This document shows positions 35,268 to 45,371 of a stretch of 64,000 nt of DNA, in pieces; the first letter of the stretch is position 1, and every line of letters begins with the position of its first letter. Origin of the DNA: an uncultured Alkalilimnicola sp. (GTDB lineage Bacteria > Pseudomonadota > Gammaproteobacteria > Nitrococcales > AK92); NCBI GenBank assembly GCA_937951875.1, contig CALGAN010000007.1, forward strand, positions 7,110 to 71,109, in the 5' to 3' direction. The translations under genes and the position numbers were made by a program. The notes below the pieces were generated by a model, which was not told where the DNA came from, did no database searches, and was given only the letters and a program-made list of their open reading frames with translations.

Positions 35268-36185
35268 TTAGCGCGATTGCTCTCCACGGCCGTGCCCCTT
35301 GTTAGCCGACAAACTGTAGACGTAAGCGGCCACGATATGGACACGGTCCTCGCCAAGGAGGTCTTTGTGGGCGGGCATCGTGCCCGTGCGGCCGTTACGG
35401 ATCGTCTCCTTGATACTAGTCAGGGAGCCGCCGTACAGCCAGACATTATCGGTCAGGTTGGGCGCGCCGACCGCCTGCATGCCCTTGCCGTCGATGCCGT
35501 GGCAAGCCGCGCAGGTCGCCTCGAACTTGGCCTTGCCGGCTTCGAGCAGATGCGCCGGCGCCTGGCGCCCGTTCAGGCTGTAGACGTAGGCCGCGACCTC
35601 TTCCACACCCTGCTCGCCGAGCACCTGACCCCAGGCGGGCATCACGCCCTGGCGACCGTTCATGATGGTTTCCTTGATCGTCTCCGGATCACCACCCCAC
35701 AGCCAGTCGCCGTCGGTCAGGTTCGGGAAGCCGATCGCGCCGCGGGCGTCCGCGCCATGGCACACCGCGCAGTTGTTGCCGAACAGCCGCTGACCGGTCT
35801 GCATGGCCTGCGGATCCTTGGCCAGCTCCGGAATCGGCGTCGCCGCCATCTTCTTATAGAGCGGCGCGTACTTGGCCTCGGCCTCGGCCACTTCCTCGGC
35901 GTGCGCCTTGTACTGGCTCCAGCCGAGCAGGCCCTTGAAGTTGCCCAGCGCCGGATAGAGCGCGAAGTAGGCCACGGCGAAAGCGATGGTGATGTAGAAG
36001 AGATACAGCCACCAGCGCGGCAGCGGGTTGTTGTACTCCTCCAGATCGTCGTCGTAGACGTGACCGGTGGTCTCGCCCACCTTGGCGCCTTCCGGCATCT
36101 TCGCGGTCGAGCGCAGCAGCCAGACGTAGCCGATCAGATGAACGACCACGATCACGATGATGAAAGCACTCCAGAACGTAGTCAT
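35268..36185 (-). CDS. ccoP: cbb3 oxidase diheme subunit III (CcoP)
   Basis: 305 residues. Two membrane helices (about 6-24 and 58-78) and two class I haem sites, CAVCH at 139-143 and CAACH at 225-229, with axial Met candidates in VMPAWG and TMPAHK. It carries electrons from soluble cytochromes to CcoO/CcoN. The start overlaps the ccoQ stop (ATGA). Confidence 0.96.
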   Translation of the reverse strand: MTTFWSAFIIVIVVVHLIGYVWLLRSTAKMPEGAKVGETTGHVYDDDLEEYNNPLPRWWLYLFYITIAFAVAYFALYPALGNFKGLLGWSQYKAHAEEVAEAEAKYAPLYKKMAATPIPELAKDPQAMQTGQRLFGNNCAVCHGADARGAIGFPNLTDGDWLWGGDPETIKETIMNGRQGVMPAWGQVLGEQGVEEVAAYVYSLNGRQAPAHLLEAGKAKFEATCAACHGIDGKGMQAVGAPNLTDNVWLYGGSLTSIKETIRNGRTGTMPAHKDLLGEDRVHIVAAYVYSLSANKGHGRGEQSR

Positions 36186-36355
36186 GACCGCTTCCCCGCT
36201 CTCTCGGCCGGATGCTCGTCACTCAGAGGCAGCGCCGCCGCCTCCTCGAAGTCTTGCTTGCGCTTGCCGCTATAGGCCCAGAACACCATCCCGATGAAGG
36301 CGAACATCAGAACGGCGGTCAGCAGGCCGCGGAGCGTGTTGATGTCGAACTCCAT
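36182..36355 (-). CDS. ccoQ: cbb3 oxidase subunit CcoQ (FixQ)
   Basis: 57 residues, one membrane helix (TLRGLLTAVLMFAFIGMVFW) followed by AYSGKRKQDFEEAA, the standard CcoQ signature. It is in the expected place between ccoO and ccoP and overlaps ccoP by 4 bases. CcoQ stabilises the CcoP-core interaction. Confidence 0.95.
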   Translation of the reverse strand: MEFDINTLRGLLTAVLMFAFIGMVFWAYSGKRKQDFEEAAALPLSDEHPAERAGKRS

Positions 36356-36360
36356 GCTGC

Positions 36361-36975
36361 TTACCTCTTGTTCTTGAAGGCCACGCCGAGGCCCTGCAGG
36401 TAGGCGATCAGCGCCTGCATCTCGGTCTTGCCGTTGACCTCGGCGGCGGCGTTCTGGATCTGCTCGTCGGTGTACGGCACGCCCAGATAGTCGCGGTGCG
36501 CCTTCATGCGGCGGGCAACCTCCTCGCCGTCGACCAGGTTCTTATCCAGCCACGGGAAGCCCGGCATGTTGGACTCCGGCACCACATCGCGCGGGTTGAG
36601 CAGGTGCGCGCGGTGCCAGTCGTCGGTGTAGCGGCCGCCGACGCGAGCCAGATCCGGGCCGGTGCGCTTGGAGCCCCACTGGAACGGATGGTCGTAGACG
36701 AACTCGCCGGCCACCGAATAGTGGCCGTAGCGCTCCGTCTCGGCGCGGAAGGGACGGACCATCTGCGAGTGGCAGTTGTAGCAGCCCTCGCGGACGTAGA
36801 TGTCCCGGCCGGCGAACTGCAGCGCGGTGTAGGGCTGCACGCCCTCGGCCGGCTGGGTGGTCGCCTGCTGGAAGAACAGCGGAGTGATCTCCACCAGGCC
36901 GCCGAAGCTGACCACGATGAAGACCAGCAAGCCCATCAGGCCGATGTTTTTCTCGATCGTCTCATGCTTCTTCAT
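36361..36975 (-). CDS. ccoO: cbb3 oxidase monoheme subunit II (CcoO)
   Basis: 204 residues. An N-terminal helix (LMGLLVFIVVSFGGLVEI) anchors a periplasmic cytochrome c domain with the haem site CYNCH at 65-69, followed by HSQMVRPFRAE and the ligand Met in ESNMPGFPWL. It lies 5 bases upstream of ccoQ and 13 bases downstream of ccoN. Confidence 0.97.
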   Translation of the reverse strand: MKKHETIEKNIGLMGLLVFIVVSFGGLVEITPLFFQQATTQPAEGVQPYTALQFAGRDIYVREGCYNCHSQMVRPFRAETERYGHYSVAGEFVYDHPFQWGSKRTGPDLARVGGRYTDDWHRAHLLNPRDVVPESNMPGFPWLDKNLVDGEEVARRMKAHRDYLGVPYTDEQIQNAAAEVNGKTEMQALIAYLQGLGVAFKNKR

Positions 36976-36988
36976 GACGTACGACTCC

Positions 36989-38410
<1,422 letters not shown>

Positions 38411-38474
38411 AGGTGCAGATCCGCTGGGTGGCTTCCAAAAGGGTTGTAGTACCTACCGCAGGTACTGCCGAAAA

Positions 38475-38516
38475 ATTCTCAGTGGCACCGCGGTGAGGGT
38501 TCTTGATACAGATCAA
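38475..38516 (-). promoter_or_regulatory. FNR/Anr-type class II promoter of the cco operon
   Basis: TTGAT-N4-ATCAA at 38503-38516 is a perfect FNR half-site pair. On the minus strand a GAGAAT -10 (38480-38475) sits so that the box would be centred at -41.5 if transcription starts near 38468, the canonical class II geometry. It lies in the ccoN-slyX gap and points at ccoN. The regulator is not in the window: crp at 16.8 kb lacks FNR cysteines. Confidence 0.88.
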
Positions 38517-38545
38517 CAAACGCTGGGCTGAGGAATGTTCTAGAA

Positions 38546-38749
38546 ATGGACGATCACTTGATTGACCTGGAAACTCGACTAGCTTTTCAGGAACACGCGC
38601 TGCAGGAGCTGGGGAAGGCGCTCTACGAGCACCAACGCCTGATCGATCAGCTCACGCGGCGATTGGAGACAGCGGAAGCGCGCCTGAAGGCGATCGCGGT
38701 TTCGCCCGTGGCCTCGGCGGCGGAGGAGACGCCACCGCCGCACTATTGA
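38546..38749 (+). CDS. slyX: SlyX-family protein
   Basis: 67 residues, a coiled coil (DLETRLAFQEHALQELGKAL, then the LTRRLETAEARLKAI heptads) ending in the Pro-rich TPPPHY, the SlyX C-terminal signature. Function unknown. It is divergent from ccoN. Confidence 0.9.
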   Translation: MDDHLIDLETRLAFQEHALQELGKALYEHQRLIDQLTRRLETAEARLKAIAVSPVASAAEETPPPHY

Positions 38750-38984
38750 CCGTGCGACCTTGGCTTCCCCGGCGCTGGGAGGCGCTGCGCTACGCTGCGA
38801 TCGGCCGCCGTGGCGGCGGCTTCCTGCGTCGGGCTCGGACTGTACCCGACTTGCCGTTGCGTTAGAAGCCTCTGATCACCATATTGATCATTTTTCGACC
38901 TCCGTCCGACCCTCGGCGCAAACTCGCGCACACTCCGCGAGGTCGGTCGGGTTGCCGCGGCGGCGGGGCTGGCCATAATGAGGC

Positions 38985-39743
38985 ATGGCTCTCAAGGTCG
39001 CGACCGCCACCCCGCTCGTCCGGCGCGCAGCCGCCGGTCTGCTGCAGGCGCTGCTGCTGCTGTCGCTGTTCTGGACGGCGCTGTTCTGCGCCTGGCTCGG
39101 ACTGAGCCGGGTCGACTTCGGCTATCCGCTGCTGTACGACCTGCTCGACATCGGCGCCCACATCGACTTCTACGCACCGCAGAACCACTACAAGAGCGGT
39201 TTTGCCGACACCGACCGCGCGCAGCGGCTGGCGCTGTTCGGGCAGATCGTCCGCGCCGTGGAGCGAGACGGCGCCGGCCTGGCCGAGATCCGCTACCGCG
39301 ACCGGCACGGCCGCAGCTTCGCCCTGCTGCGGCCGCCCGAGCGCGTGCACCTGGAGTCGGTGGCGCGGCTGATAAGCGCCTTGCGGCGGTTCTCGTACGT
39401 GATGCTGGGCGTGCTGGCGGTCAGCGCGGCGCTATGCCGGGCGCTGGCCATCGGGTTGCCGTCACTGCGGCGGGTGCTGCTGGTCGTCACCGCGCTGGCG
39501 GCGGCAGGGGTGGGCGCGGTGCTGGCCATCGGGCCGCAGCGGGTGTTCGATACCCTGCACGTCTGGGTGTTCCCGCCGAACGAGCAGTGGTTCTTCTATT
39601 ATCAGGAATCGCTGATGACCACCCTGATGAAGGCGCCGGATCTGTTCGGCGCCATCGCCGTGCTGCTGCTGCTCGCGACCCTGGCCTGCTTCGTTGCGTT
39701 GCTCGCCGCCGCCCGCCGGCTGCTCGGCCGCGCGGCGTCCTAG
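38985..39743 (+). CDS. DUF1461 integral membrane protein
   Basis: 252 residues, about four membrane helices (about 16-42, 130-150, 158-178, 215-240). Family features: YHLLD-type VDFGYPLLYDLLDI region and, near the C-terminus, VWVFPPNEQWFFYYQESLMTTLMKAPDLFG, the most conserved part. Function unknown in general; some relatives in Gram-positive bacteria act in lipoprotein trimming, which I do not extend to this protein. It stands alone. Confidence 0.85.
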   Translation: MALKVATATPLVRRAAAGLLQALLLLSLFWTALFCAWLGLSRVDFGYPLLYDLLDIGAHIDFYAPQNHYKSGFADTDRAQRLALFGQIVRAVERDGAGLAEIRYRDRHGRSFALLRPPERVHLESVARLISALRRFSYVMLGVLAVSAALCRALAIGLPSLRRVLLVVTALAAAGVGAVLAIGPQRVFDTLHVWVFPPNEQWFFYYQESLMTTLMKAPDLFGAIAVLLLLATLACFVALLAAARRLLGRAAS

Positions 39744-39930
39744 CGCGGACACGCGCTGTCAGGCCCCAGGGGCTGCGAGCGCGCTTCCTGAGGCGAGGGG
39801 CGGTGCGGCCAGCCGGTTACTACGCCCCTCGCCGCGCGCGGCGAGCGCATGCGCGCATCACATCGGGCGTGATCGGCTAGCGGTGGATGTTCGGTGGATG
39901 TGCTGCCGCTTGGGTCAGGCAGAGCGATCG

Positions 39931-39988
39931 CCCCCCTCTCCCTCTCCCTCTCCCTCTCCCTCGCGAGGGAGGGGCAGGGAGAGGGGGG
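39931..39988. repeat. (CTCCCT)n tract forming a large GC hairpin
   Basis: Left arm of tandem CCCTCT units and right arm GAGGGAGGGG...AGGGAGAGGGGG meet at a GCGC-type centre (CCTCGCGAGG) to form an imperfect 25-bp stem. Units of this kind occur between convergent genes in several high-GC gammaproteobacteria. It lies in a 444-base gap (39744-40187) between the convergent DUF1461 and EVE genes, for which I see no other gene. Confidence 0.8.
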
Positions 39989-40088
39989 AAACCAACCGCG
40001 AAGCGCAACGCGTTAATTGTCAGGGAGTATCGTGCGGTAAAGCCTGCTCCACAGGGCGTGCAGGCTGAGTGGGTGACCGTGCGTCTGG

Positions 40089-40131
40089 ATGCCCGCCCCC
40101 GCTTTCGCAGGGGCAGGCTTGTCGCGGGCAT
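40089..40131. repeat. REP-like GC hairpin near the EVE gene
   Basis: ATGCCCGC (40089-40096) pairs with GCGGGCAT (40124-40131); inside, CCCC-GC / GC-GGGG forms a second stem around TTTC. The element resembles dispersed intergenic hairpins of other gammaproteobacteria, but one copy in this window does not prove it is repeated. Confidence 0.6.
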
Positions 40132-40187
40132 GGCGACTTAAGAAGCCCTTCGACCGATGGGAGCCTACGCTTGCCGCGCGGCAGGGT

Positions 40188-40646
40188 TCATTCGAGGGAG
40201 AGAATGAACTGCCACTGCTCCGGCGTCACCGGCATCACCGACAGCCGGTTGCCGCGTCGCACCAGCGGCATGTCCGCCAGTTCCGGGTGCGTTTTCAGCT
40301 CATCGAGCGTGATGGTGCGCCGCAACTGACGCTGGAAACGCACCTCCACCAGATACCAGCGTGGATTGTCGGGCCGGCTGGCCGGGTCGTAGTACTTGCT
40401 GTCCGGGTCGAACTGGGTCGGGTCCGGGCGGCCGGCGCGGACGATCTCCATGATGCCGACGATGCCGGGCTGGGCGCAGTTGGAATGGTAGAAGAAGGCC
40501 AGATCGCCGACCTGCATCTGGTCGCGCAGCATGTTGCGTGCCTGGTAGTTGCGCACGCCATCCCAGGGCTCGGTCTGATCGGGACGGCGCTTGAGATCCT
40601 CGATGCCGAACACGTCCGGTTCGGACTTCATCAGCCAGTAGTTCAT
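40188..40646 (-). CDS. EVE-domain protein (thymocyte nuclear protein 1-like)
   Basis: 152 residues, a single EVE/PUA-like domain: YWLMKSEPDVFGIEDL at 3-18, WDGVRNYQARNMLRDQMQVGDLAFFYHSN at about 29-57, and YYDPASRPDNPRWYLVEVRF. EVE domains bind modified bases in DNA or RNA in other proteins; the target here is unknown. Just downstream of the 5-FTHF cyclo-ligase on the same strand. Confidence 0.92.
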   Translation of the reverse strand: MNYWLMKSEPDVFGIEDLKRRPDQTEPWDGVRNYQARNMLRDQMQVGDLAFFYHSNCAQPGIVGIMEIVRAGRPDPTQFDPDSKYYDPASRPDNPRWYLVEVRFQRQLRRTITLDELKTHPELADMPLVRRGNRLSVMPVTPEQWQFILSLE

Positions 40647-40648
40647 CG

Positions 40649-41254
40649 TTATTCCGGTTGTCGTTGGCTAAAGCGGATCAGGCCCTGTTCGGTGGCCGCG
40701 CCCCACAGCGGCACGTCCCAGGGCTCGCCCGGCAGTGCGTCGACCTGCTGGAAGGCGTAGGCCAAGCCGAGCAGACGCGGCCGCTGCCAGTGCCGGCGGT
40801 GATGCAGGAAGGCGAAGGTGCGGTCGTAGTAGCCGCCGCCCATGCCCAGGCGATTGCCGGCGCCGTCGAAGGCTACCAAGGGGGTGAGCACCAGGTCGAG
40901 GCGGTGCGCCGGCAGGCGCGGGTTGTCGCGCAGCCGCGGCTCGGGGATGCCGAAGCGGTTGCGGGTCATCGGGCTGTCGGGGTGGTAGCGCAGGAACCAC
41001 AGGCGACGGCCGTTGAACGGCGCCAGCACCGGCAGGTAGAGTTCCTTGCCCGCGTGCCAGGCGGCGCGGATCACCGGGGCGGTGTCGATCTCGCCGTCGG
41101 CGGCGATGAAGCAGGCGATACGGCGGGCGCGCAGGAACAGGTGGCTGCGGCTCAGGGCGCGGGCTAGGGCCTGCCCGGCCAATCGGCGCTGGCGCGGACT
41201 GAGGCTGCGGCGGCGCTGACGCATGGCGCGGCGTATGTCGAAGCGGGATTCCAT
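40649..41254 (-). CDS. 5-Formyltetrahydrofolate cyclo-ligase
   Basis: 201 residues. Converts 5-formyl-THF to methenyl-THF using ATP. Family features: basic N-terminus RRAMRQRRRSLSPRQ, FIAADGEIDTAPVI, and GMGGGYYDRTF at 137-147 which binds phosphate. It is downstream of the 6S RNA gene and zapA on the same strand, the standard gammaproteobacterial ssrS-ygfA arrangement; it serves the same folate pool as the gcv genes at 47 kb. Confidence 0.95.
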   Translation of the reverse strand: MESRFDIRRAMRQRRRSLSPRQRRLAGQALARALSRSHLFLRARRIACFIAADGEIDTAPVIRAAWHAGKELYLPVLAPFNGRRLWFLRYHPDSPMTRNRFGIPEPRLRDNPRLPAHRLDLVLTPLVAFDGAGNRLGMGGGYYDRTFAFLHHRRHWQRPRLLGLAYAFQQVDALPGEPWDVPLWGAATEQGLIRFSQRQPE

Positions 41255-41312
41255 GGCGCCGACGTTAAACGTTGGAGGCCTCGGCCTTCAACGCCATGCG
41301 AGCATAATAAGG

Positions 41313-41500
41313 AGACATCCCCCGCCTGTGCCGTTCGGGCCTAGCCCTTGAACCCTAAAGGTTCAAGTGGGAGCCGACACGGGGCTTTAGGCTTTCCGCC
41401 GAAGCGGACTTGCACACCAGCGTCCGATAACGACTCCCTGGGCATACTATGAGGCTCAAGGAACACTTGCCCGGTCTCGAACACCGCAGGGGATGCCTGT
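41313..41500 (-). ncRNA. ssrS: 6S RNA
   Basis: About 188 bases between zapA and the cyclo-ligase gene, the conserved location. The ends pair as a closing stem (GGCATCCCC with GGGGATGTC); the conserved 3' element TTGAACC-TTTAG-GGTTCAAG, which closely matches E. coli CTTGAACCAAGGGTTCAAG, lies at about 41347-41370. The E. coli RNA is 184 bases. It binds sigma-70 RNA polymerase in stationary phase. The exact ends are inferred from the stem; a -10-like TATACG is at 41533-41528. Confidence 0.9.
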
Positions 41501-41573
41501 TCGGTGACGTCGGCGTTTCGCCGTCGTCGTATACAAGCCTAGGCCTTTCCGGCTCGCATTTAAAGGGGGACGT

Positions 41574-41864
41574 TCAAGTGCCGACCACGGCGGCGAGCCG
41601 GTCGTTGAGCGTCTGCAGGCGCTGGCGTAACTCGGACAGCTGGCCTTGGTCCTGGTTGCCCTGCAGCAATTCGTGCGCGAGGTTAAGGGCGGTCATGACC
41701 GCGATGCGATCTATGCCCACCACCTTGCCCTTGTCGCGGATCTCCTGCATGCGCTGGTTGAGGTAGGCGGCCGATTTCAGCAGCGCGGCCTTCTCCTCCT
41801 CGGGGCAGGCCACTAGGTATTCCCTGTCGAGTATCTGAACCTTGACCGGTACCGTCTCGGCCAT
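41574..41864 (-). CDS. zapA: Cell division protein ZapA
   Basis: 96 residues. It bundles FtsZ. VPVKVQILDREYLVACPEEEK forms the globular head, then LNQRMQEIRDKGKVVGIDRIAVMTALNLAHELL and a coiled-coil tail. The start overlaps the stop of the ZapB-like gene; it is directly upstream of 6S RNA, as in E. coli. Confidence 0.94.
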   Translation of the reverse strand: MAETVPVKVQILDREYLVACPEEEKAALLKSAAYLNQRMQEIRDKGKVVGIDRIAVMTALNLAHELLQGNQDQGQLSELRQRLQTLNDRLAAVVGT

Positions 41865-42079
41865 CAGTGATGCTCCATCGCCTTGAGGCGACTGATCATG
41901 GATTCGATGCGGGCACGCGCCAGCTCGGTTTTCTCCAGCAGCTGGGCTCGCTCGGCGACGAGCTGCTCCTGGGCGTTGCGCAAGATCTGGTTCTCATCGC
42001 GCAAGCGCGAATTCTGGGCCAGCAGCAGCTCGACCCGTCGCTCCAGTTGCGCAAGTTGTTCGGCAATGGAATCAGCCAC
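41864..42079 (-). CDS. ZapB-like coiled-coil protein (TIGR02449 family)
   Basis: 71 residues, an almost unbroken coiled coil (QLAQLERRVELLLAQNSRLR onward, then ILRNAQEQLVAERAQLLEK and ARARIESMISRLKAMEHH). This small family sits upstream of zapA in gammaproteobacteria and is thought to aid division. Overlapping start/stop with zapA (ATGA) supports a shared role. Confidence 0.88.
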   Translation of the reverse strand: MADSIAEQLAQLERRVELLLAQNSRLRDENQILRNAQEQLVAERAQLLEKTELARARIESMISRLKAMEHH

Positions 42080-42202
42080 TTGTCAGCCCCATCCGGCAAG
42101 TATTCGAGAATACTAGGATCGTGTCCGCATGGCGGTCAATCGGCTGGCCGAGCGCCGCCGCAACAATGGTAGGATAGCGCGTTTATTGGTGTGGAGCGGC
42201 AG

Positions 42203-42775
42203 ATGCAAGACCCAGAGCGGTACCAACGGGTTGAACGCGCGCTGGCGGCGGTCGATGCCGAGATCGGCGCGGCCGAAGCGCAGGGGCTGCTGTGCGGTAT
42301 GCTCAGCGCGCCGGGCAATGCCGGGCGGGCCGAGTGGATCGCCCAGGTGCTGGCCGATACCAAGCCGCGCGGCGACGCCGCCAAGGAGTGCCTGACGGCG
42401 CTGGCCGAGCTGTTCGAGCGCACCGCGCGTCAGCTCGATGCCTTGGAAATGGACCTGGAATTGCTGCTGCCCGCCGACGAGGCGCCGCTGGATGCGCGGG
42501 CGAGGGCTCTGGGTAAGTGGTGCCAGGGCTTCCTGGCCGGCATGGGCTTCGGCGGGCTGAAGCAGGATACGCCGCTGACCGGCGAGGTCGGCGAAGCGTT
42601 GCGCGATCTCGGCGCCATCTCGCAGGTCGAGCTCGATGCCGTCGAGGACGAGGAGAACGAGAGCGCTTACGCGGAGCTGGTGGAGTACGTGCGGGTGGCG
42701 GTGATGCTGGTGCGCACGACGCTGCGCGGGCAGCCGCCGGCCGCGCCGAGCAAGAGCGGCAAGAAGTTGCACTAG
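42203..42775 (+). CDS. ygfB: UPF0149/YgfB family protein
   Basis: 190 residues from ATG 42203; GGAG at 42193-42196 supports this start, whereas a GTG at 42191 lies on the Shine-Dalgarno itself. The family signature is WCQGFLAGMGF near 113-123, plus AEAQGLLCGML and DEENESAYAELVEYVRVAVML. Function not established generally. It leads the ygfB-pepP-ubiH-ubiI run and is divergent from the zap genes. Confidence 0.92.
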   Translation: MQDPERYQRVERALAAVDAEIGAAEAQGLLCGMLSAPGNAGRAEWIAQVLADTKPRGDAAKECLTALAELFERTARQLDALEMDLELLLPADEAPLDARARALGKWCQGFLAGMGFGGLKQDTPLTGEVGEALRDLGAISQVELDAVEDEENESAYAELVEYVRVAVMLVRTTLRGQPPAAPSKSGKKLH

Positions 42776-42822
42776 CCGCCGTCGATCCAGGCGTCGGCGC
42801 CGGAGTTTTATCGGGAGAGTCC

Positions 42823-44139
42823 ATGGACCGCGCTGAATTCGAACGTCGCCGTCGCGAACTGATGGCCATGATGGGCCCGGGCAGCGTTGCCGTGCTGCCC
42901 GCCGCGCCCGAGCGTATCCGCAACCGGGACGCCAACTATCCCTATCGCCAGGACAGCGATTTCTACTATCTGACCGGCTTCAACGAGCCGGAGGCGGTGC
43001 TGGTGCTGATTCCCGGCCGCAAGCACGGCGAGTATCTGCTGTTCTGCCGCGAGCGCGATCCGGCCCGCGAGGTCTGGGACGGGCCGCGCGCCGGCCAGGA
43101 GGGGGCGGTGCGCGATTACGGCGCCGACGACTCCTTCCCCATCGACGACATCGACGAGATCCTGCCCGGCCTGATCGAGGGGCGGGAGAAGCTGTTCTAC
43201 ACCATGGGTGTGGATCTTGAGTTCGATCAGCGCGTGATCGGTTGGGTCAACGAGGTGCGCAGCAACGCCCGCAGCGGCGCCAAGGAGCCGGGCGAGTTTG
43301 TGTCGCTGCAGCACCTGCTGCACGAGATGCGGCTGATCAAGAGCCGGGCCGAGATCGAGATCATGCGCCGCGCCGCCCAGGTCAGCGCCGCCGCCCACCG
43401 CCGGGCCATGGAGATCTGCCGGCCGGGCATGATGGAGTATGAGATCGAGGCCGAGTTCCAGGCCATCTTCCGCCGCCACAACGGCTGGCCGGCCTACCAG
43501 ACCATCGTCGGCTCCGGCGCCAACACCTGCATCCTCCACTACGTCAACAACGACAAGCAGCTCAAGGACGGCGACCTGCTGCTGATCGACGCCGGCGTCG
43601 AGCTGGAATGCTACGCCTCGGACATCACCCGCACCTTCCCGGTCAACGGCCGCTTCAGCCCCGAGCAGAAGGCGGTGTACGAGATCGTGCTGGAGGCGCA
43701 GCTGGCGGCGATCGACCAGGTCAAGCCCGGCCGCAGCTGGAACGACGCCCATGAGGTCGCCACCCGCATCCTCACCCAGGGCCTGATCGATCTCGGTCTG
43801 CTCGAAGGGCCGCTGGACAAGGCGCTGGAGCAGGGCGACTACCGCCGCTTCTACATGCACCGCACCGGCCACTGGCTGGGCATGGACGTGCACGACGTCG
43901 GCGACTACAGGGTCGACGGCGAGTGGCGCGTGCTCGAGCCGGGTATGGTGATCACCGTCGAGCCGGGGCTGTACATCGCCGCCGGCAGCGAGGGTGTGGA
44001 CCCCAAGTGGTGGAACATCGGCGTGCGCATCGAGGACGATGTGCTGGTCACCCGTGACGGCAACGAAGTGCTGACCAAGGACGTGCCCAAGACCGTGGCC
44101 GAGATCGAGGCGCTGATGGCGGCGGGCCGGAAGGGATGA
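42823..44139 (+). CDS. pepP: Xaa-Pro aminopeptidase P
   Basis: 438 residues from ATG 42823 (GGGAGAG upstream). Dimetal pita-bread protease removing N-terminal residues before proline. Metal ligands: DAGVELECYASDITRTFP (two Asp), HRTGHWLGMDVHDVG (His), EPGLYI (Glu) and VRIEDDVLV (Glu). The N-terminal creatinase-like domain begins RRRRELMAMMGPGSVAVLPAA. Its stop overlaps the ubiH start (ATGA); the link of pepP to ubiquinone genes is widely conserved but unexplained. Confidence 0.96.
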   Translation: MDRAEFERRRRELMAMMGPGSVAVLPAAPERIRNRDANYPYRQDSDFYYLTGFNEPEAVLVLIPGRKHGEYLLFCRERDPAREVWDGPRAGQEGAVRDYGADDSFPIDDIDEILPGLIEGREKLFYTMGVDLEFDQRVIGWVNEVRSNARSGAKEPGEFVSLQHLLHEMRLIKSRAEIEIMRRAAQVSAAAHRRAMEICRPGMMEYEIEAEFQAIFRRHNGWPAYQTIVGSGANTCILHYVNNDKQLKDGDLLLIDAGVELECYASDITRTFPVNGRFSPEQKAVYEIVLEAQLAAIDQVKPGRSWNDAHEVATRILTQGLIDLGLLEGPLDKALEQGDYRRFYMHRTGHWLGMDVHDVGDYRVDGEWRVLEPGMVITVEPGLYIAAGSEGVDPKWWNIGVRIEDDVLVTRDGNEVLTKDVPKTVAEIEALMAAGRKG

Positions 44140-45371
44140 GCGCGGTCGACTACGATGTGCTGATCGCCGGCGGCGGCCTGGTCGGCGCCAGCCTGGCCTG
44201 CGCCCTGGGCGGCAGCCCGCTGCGGGTGGCGGTGATCGAGCCGGTCGCCGCCGACAGCGGCGACCGCCAGCCGAGCTACGACGACCGTACCACCGCGCTC
44301 TCGCCGTCCACCCAGCGCATCTTCGCGGCGCTGGGGCTGTGGCCGGAGCTGCGCGGCGAGGCCATGCCGATCCGCGAGGTGCACGTGTCCGAGCGCGGCG
44401 GCTTCGGTTTCGTGCGCATGACCGCGGCCGAGGAGGGGCTGGAGGCGCTGGGCTACGTCGTCACCAACCGCCGCCTCGGCCAGGTGCTGCCGGTGCGGGC
44501 GGCGGCGCAGCCGAACGTCGACATGCTGTGCCCGGCTTCGGTCGCCACGGTGTCGCTGCAGCCGCAGTGGGTCGAGGTCGGCATCGAGGCGGATGGCCAA
44601 ACCCGCACGCTGCGCGGCCGGCTGCTGGTGGTGGCCGACGGCGCGCAATCGCGCACCCGCGCGCTGATCGGGGTCGAGGCGGACGTGCGCAGCTACCGAC
44701 AGGTGGCAGTGATCGCCAATCTCACGCCTGAGCGCGACCACCAGGGCCGCGCCTTCGAGCGCTTCACCGCGCAAGGGCCGATGGCGCTGCTGCCGTCCAG
44801 CGGCGGCCGCTGCGCGCTGATCTGGACCGTACCGGAGGAGCGCGCCGAGGCCATTCTGGCATTGCCGGACGACGCATTCCTGGCCGAGGTGCAGGCGCGC
44901 TTCGGCTATCGCCTGGGGCGGCTGCTCAAGGTGGGCGCGCGCGCCAGCTACCCGCTGGCGGTGACCACCGCCCGGCGCTTCCACGTGCCGCGCGCGGTGG
45001 TGATCGGCAATGCCGCCCATAGCCTGCACCCGGTGGCGGGACAGGGCTTCAATCTGTCGCTGCGCGATGTCGCCGCCCTGGCCGAGCTGCTGACCGCCGC
45101 CGCCTGCCGCGGCGAGGATCCGGGCGAGCAGGCGCTGCTCGCACGCTACGAGGAGCTGCGCCGCAGCGACTACCGGCGCGTCGCCGGCTTCACCGACCTG
45201 CTGGTGCGGCTGTTCTCCAACGCCGTGCCGGGGCTGGTGCAGGCCCGCAATCTCGGTCTGCTGGCGCTGGATCTGTTTCCCGCCGGCAAGCGCAGCTTCC
45301 TGCGCTACGCCATGGGGCGCGCCGGCTTGCTGCCGCGGCTGGCGCGCGGACTGCCGCTGGAGGGCGTATGA
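44136..45371 (+). CDS. ubiH: 2-octaprenyl-6-methoxyphenol hydroxylase (UbiH)
   Basis: 411 residues, flavin monooxygenase of ubiquinone synthesis. FAD motifs: GGGLVGASLACAL near 11-23, the DG motif VVADGAQSRTRALIG near 170-185, and the GD motif GNAAHSLHPVAGQGFNLSLRD near 290-310. It is translationally coupled to pepP and ubiI by 4-base overlaps at both ends. Confidence 0.94.
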   Translation: MSAVDYDVLIAGGGLVGASLACALGGSPLRVAVIEPVAADSGDRQPSYDDRTTALSPSTQRIFAALGLWPELRGEAMPIREVHVSERGGFGFVRMTAAEEGLEALGYVVTNRRLGQVLPVRAAAQPNVDMLCPASVATVSLQPQWVEVGIEADGQTRTLRGRLLVVADGAQSRTRALIGVEADVRSYRQVAVIANLTPERDHQGRAFERFTAQGPMALLPSSGGRCALIWTVPEERAEAILALPDDAFLAEVQARFGYRLGRLLKVGARASYPLAVTTARRFHVPRAVVIGNAAHSLHPVAGQGFNLSLRDVAALAELLTAAACRGEDPGEQALLARYEELRRSDYRRVAGFTDLLVRLFSNAVPGLVQARNLGLLALDLFPAGKRSFLRYAMGRAGLLPRLARGLPLEGV

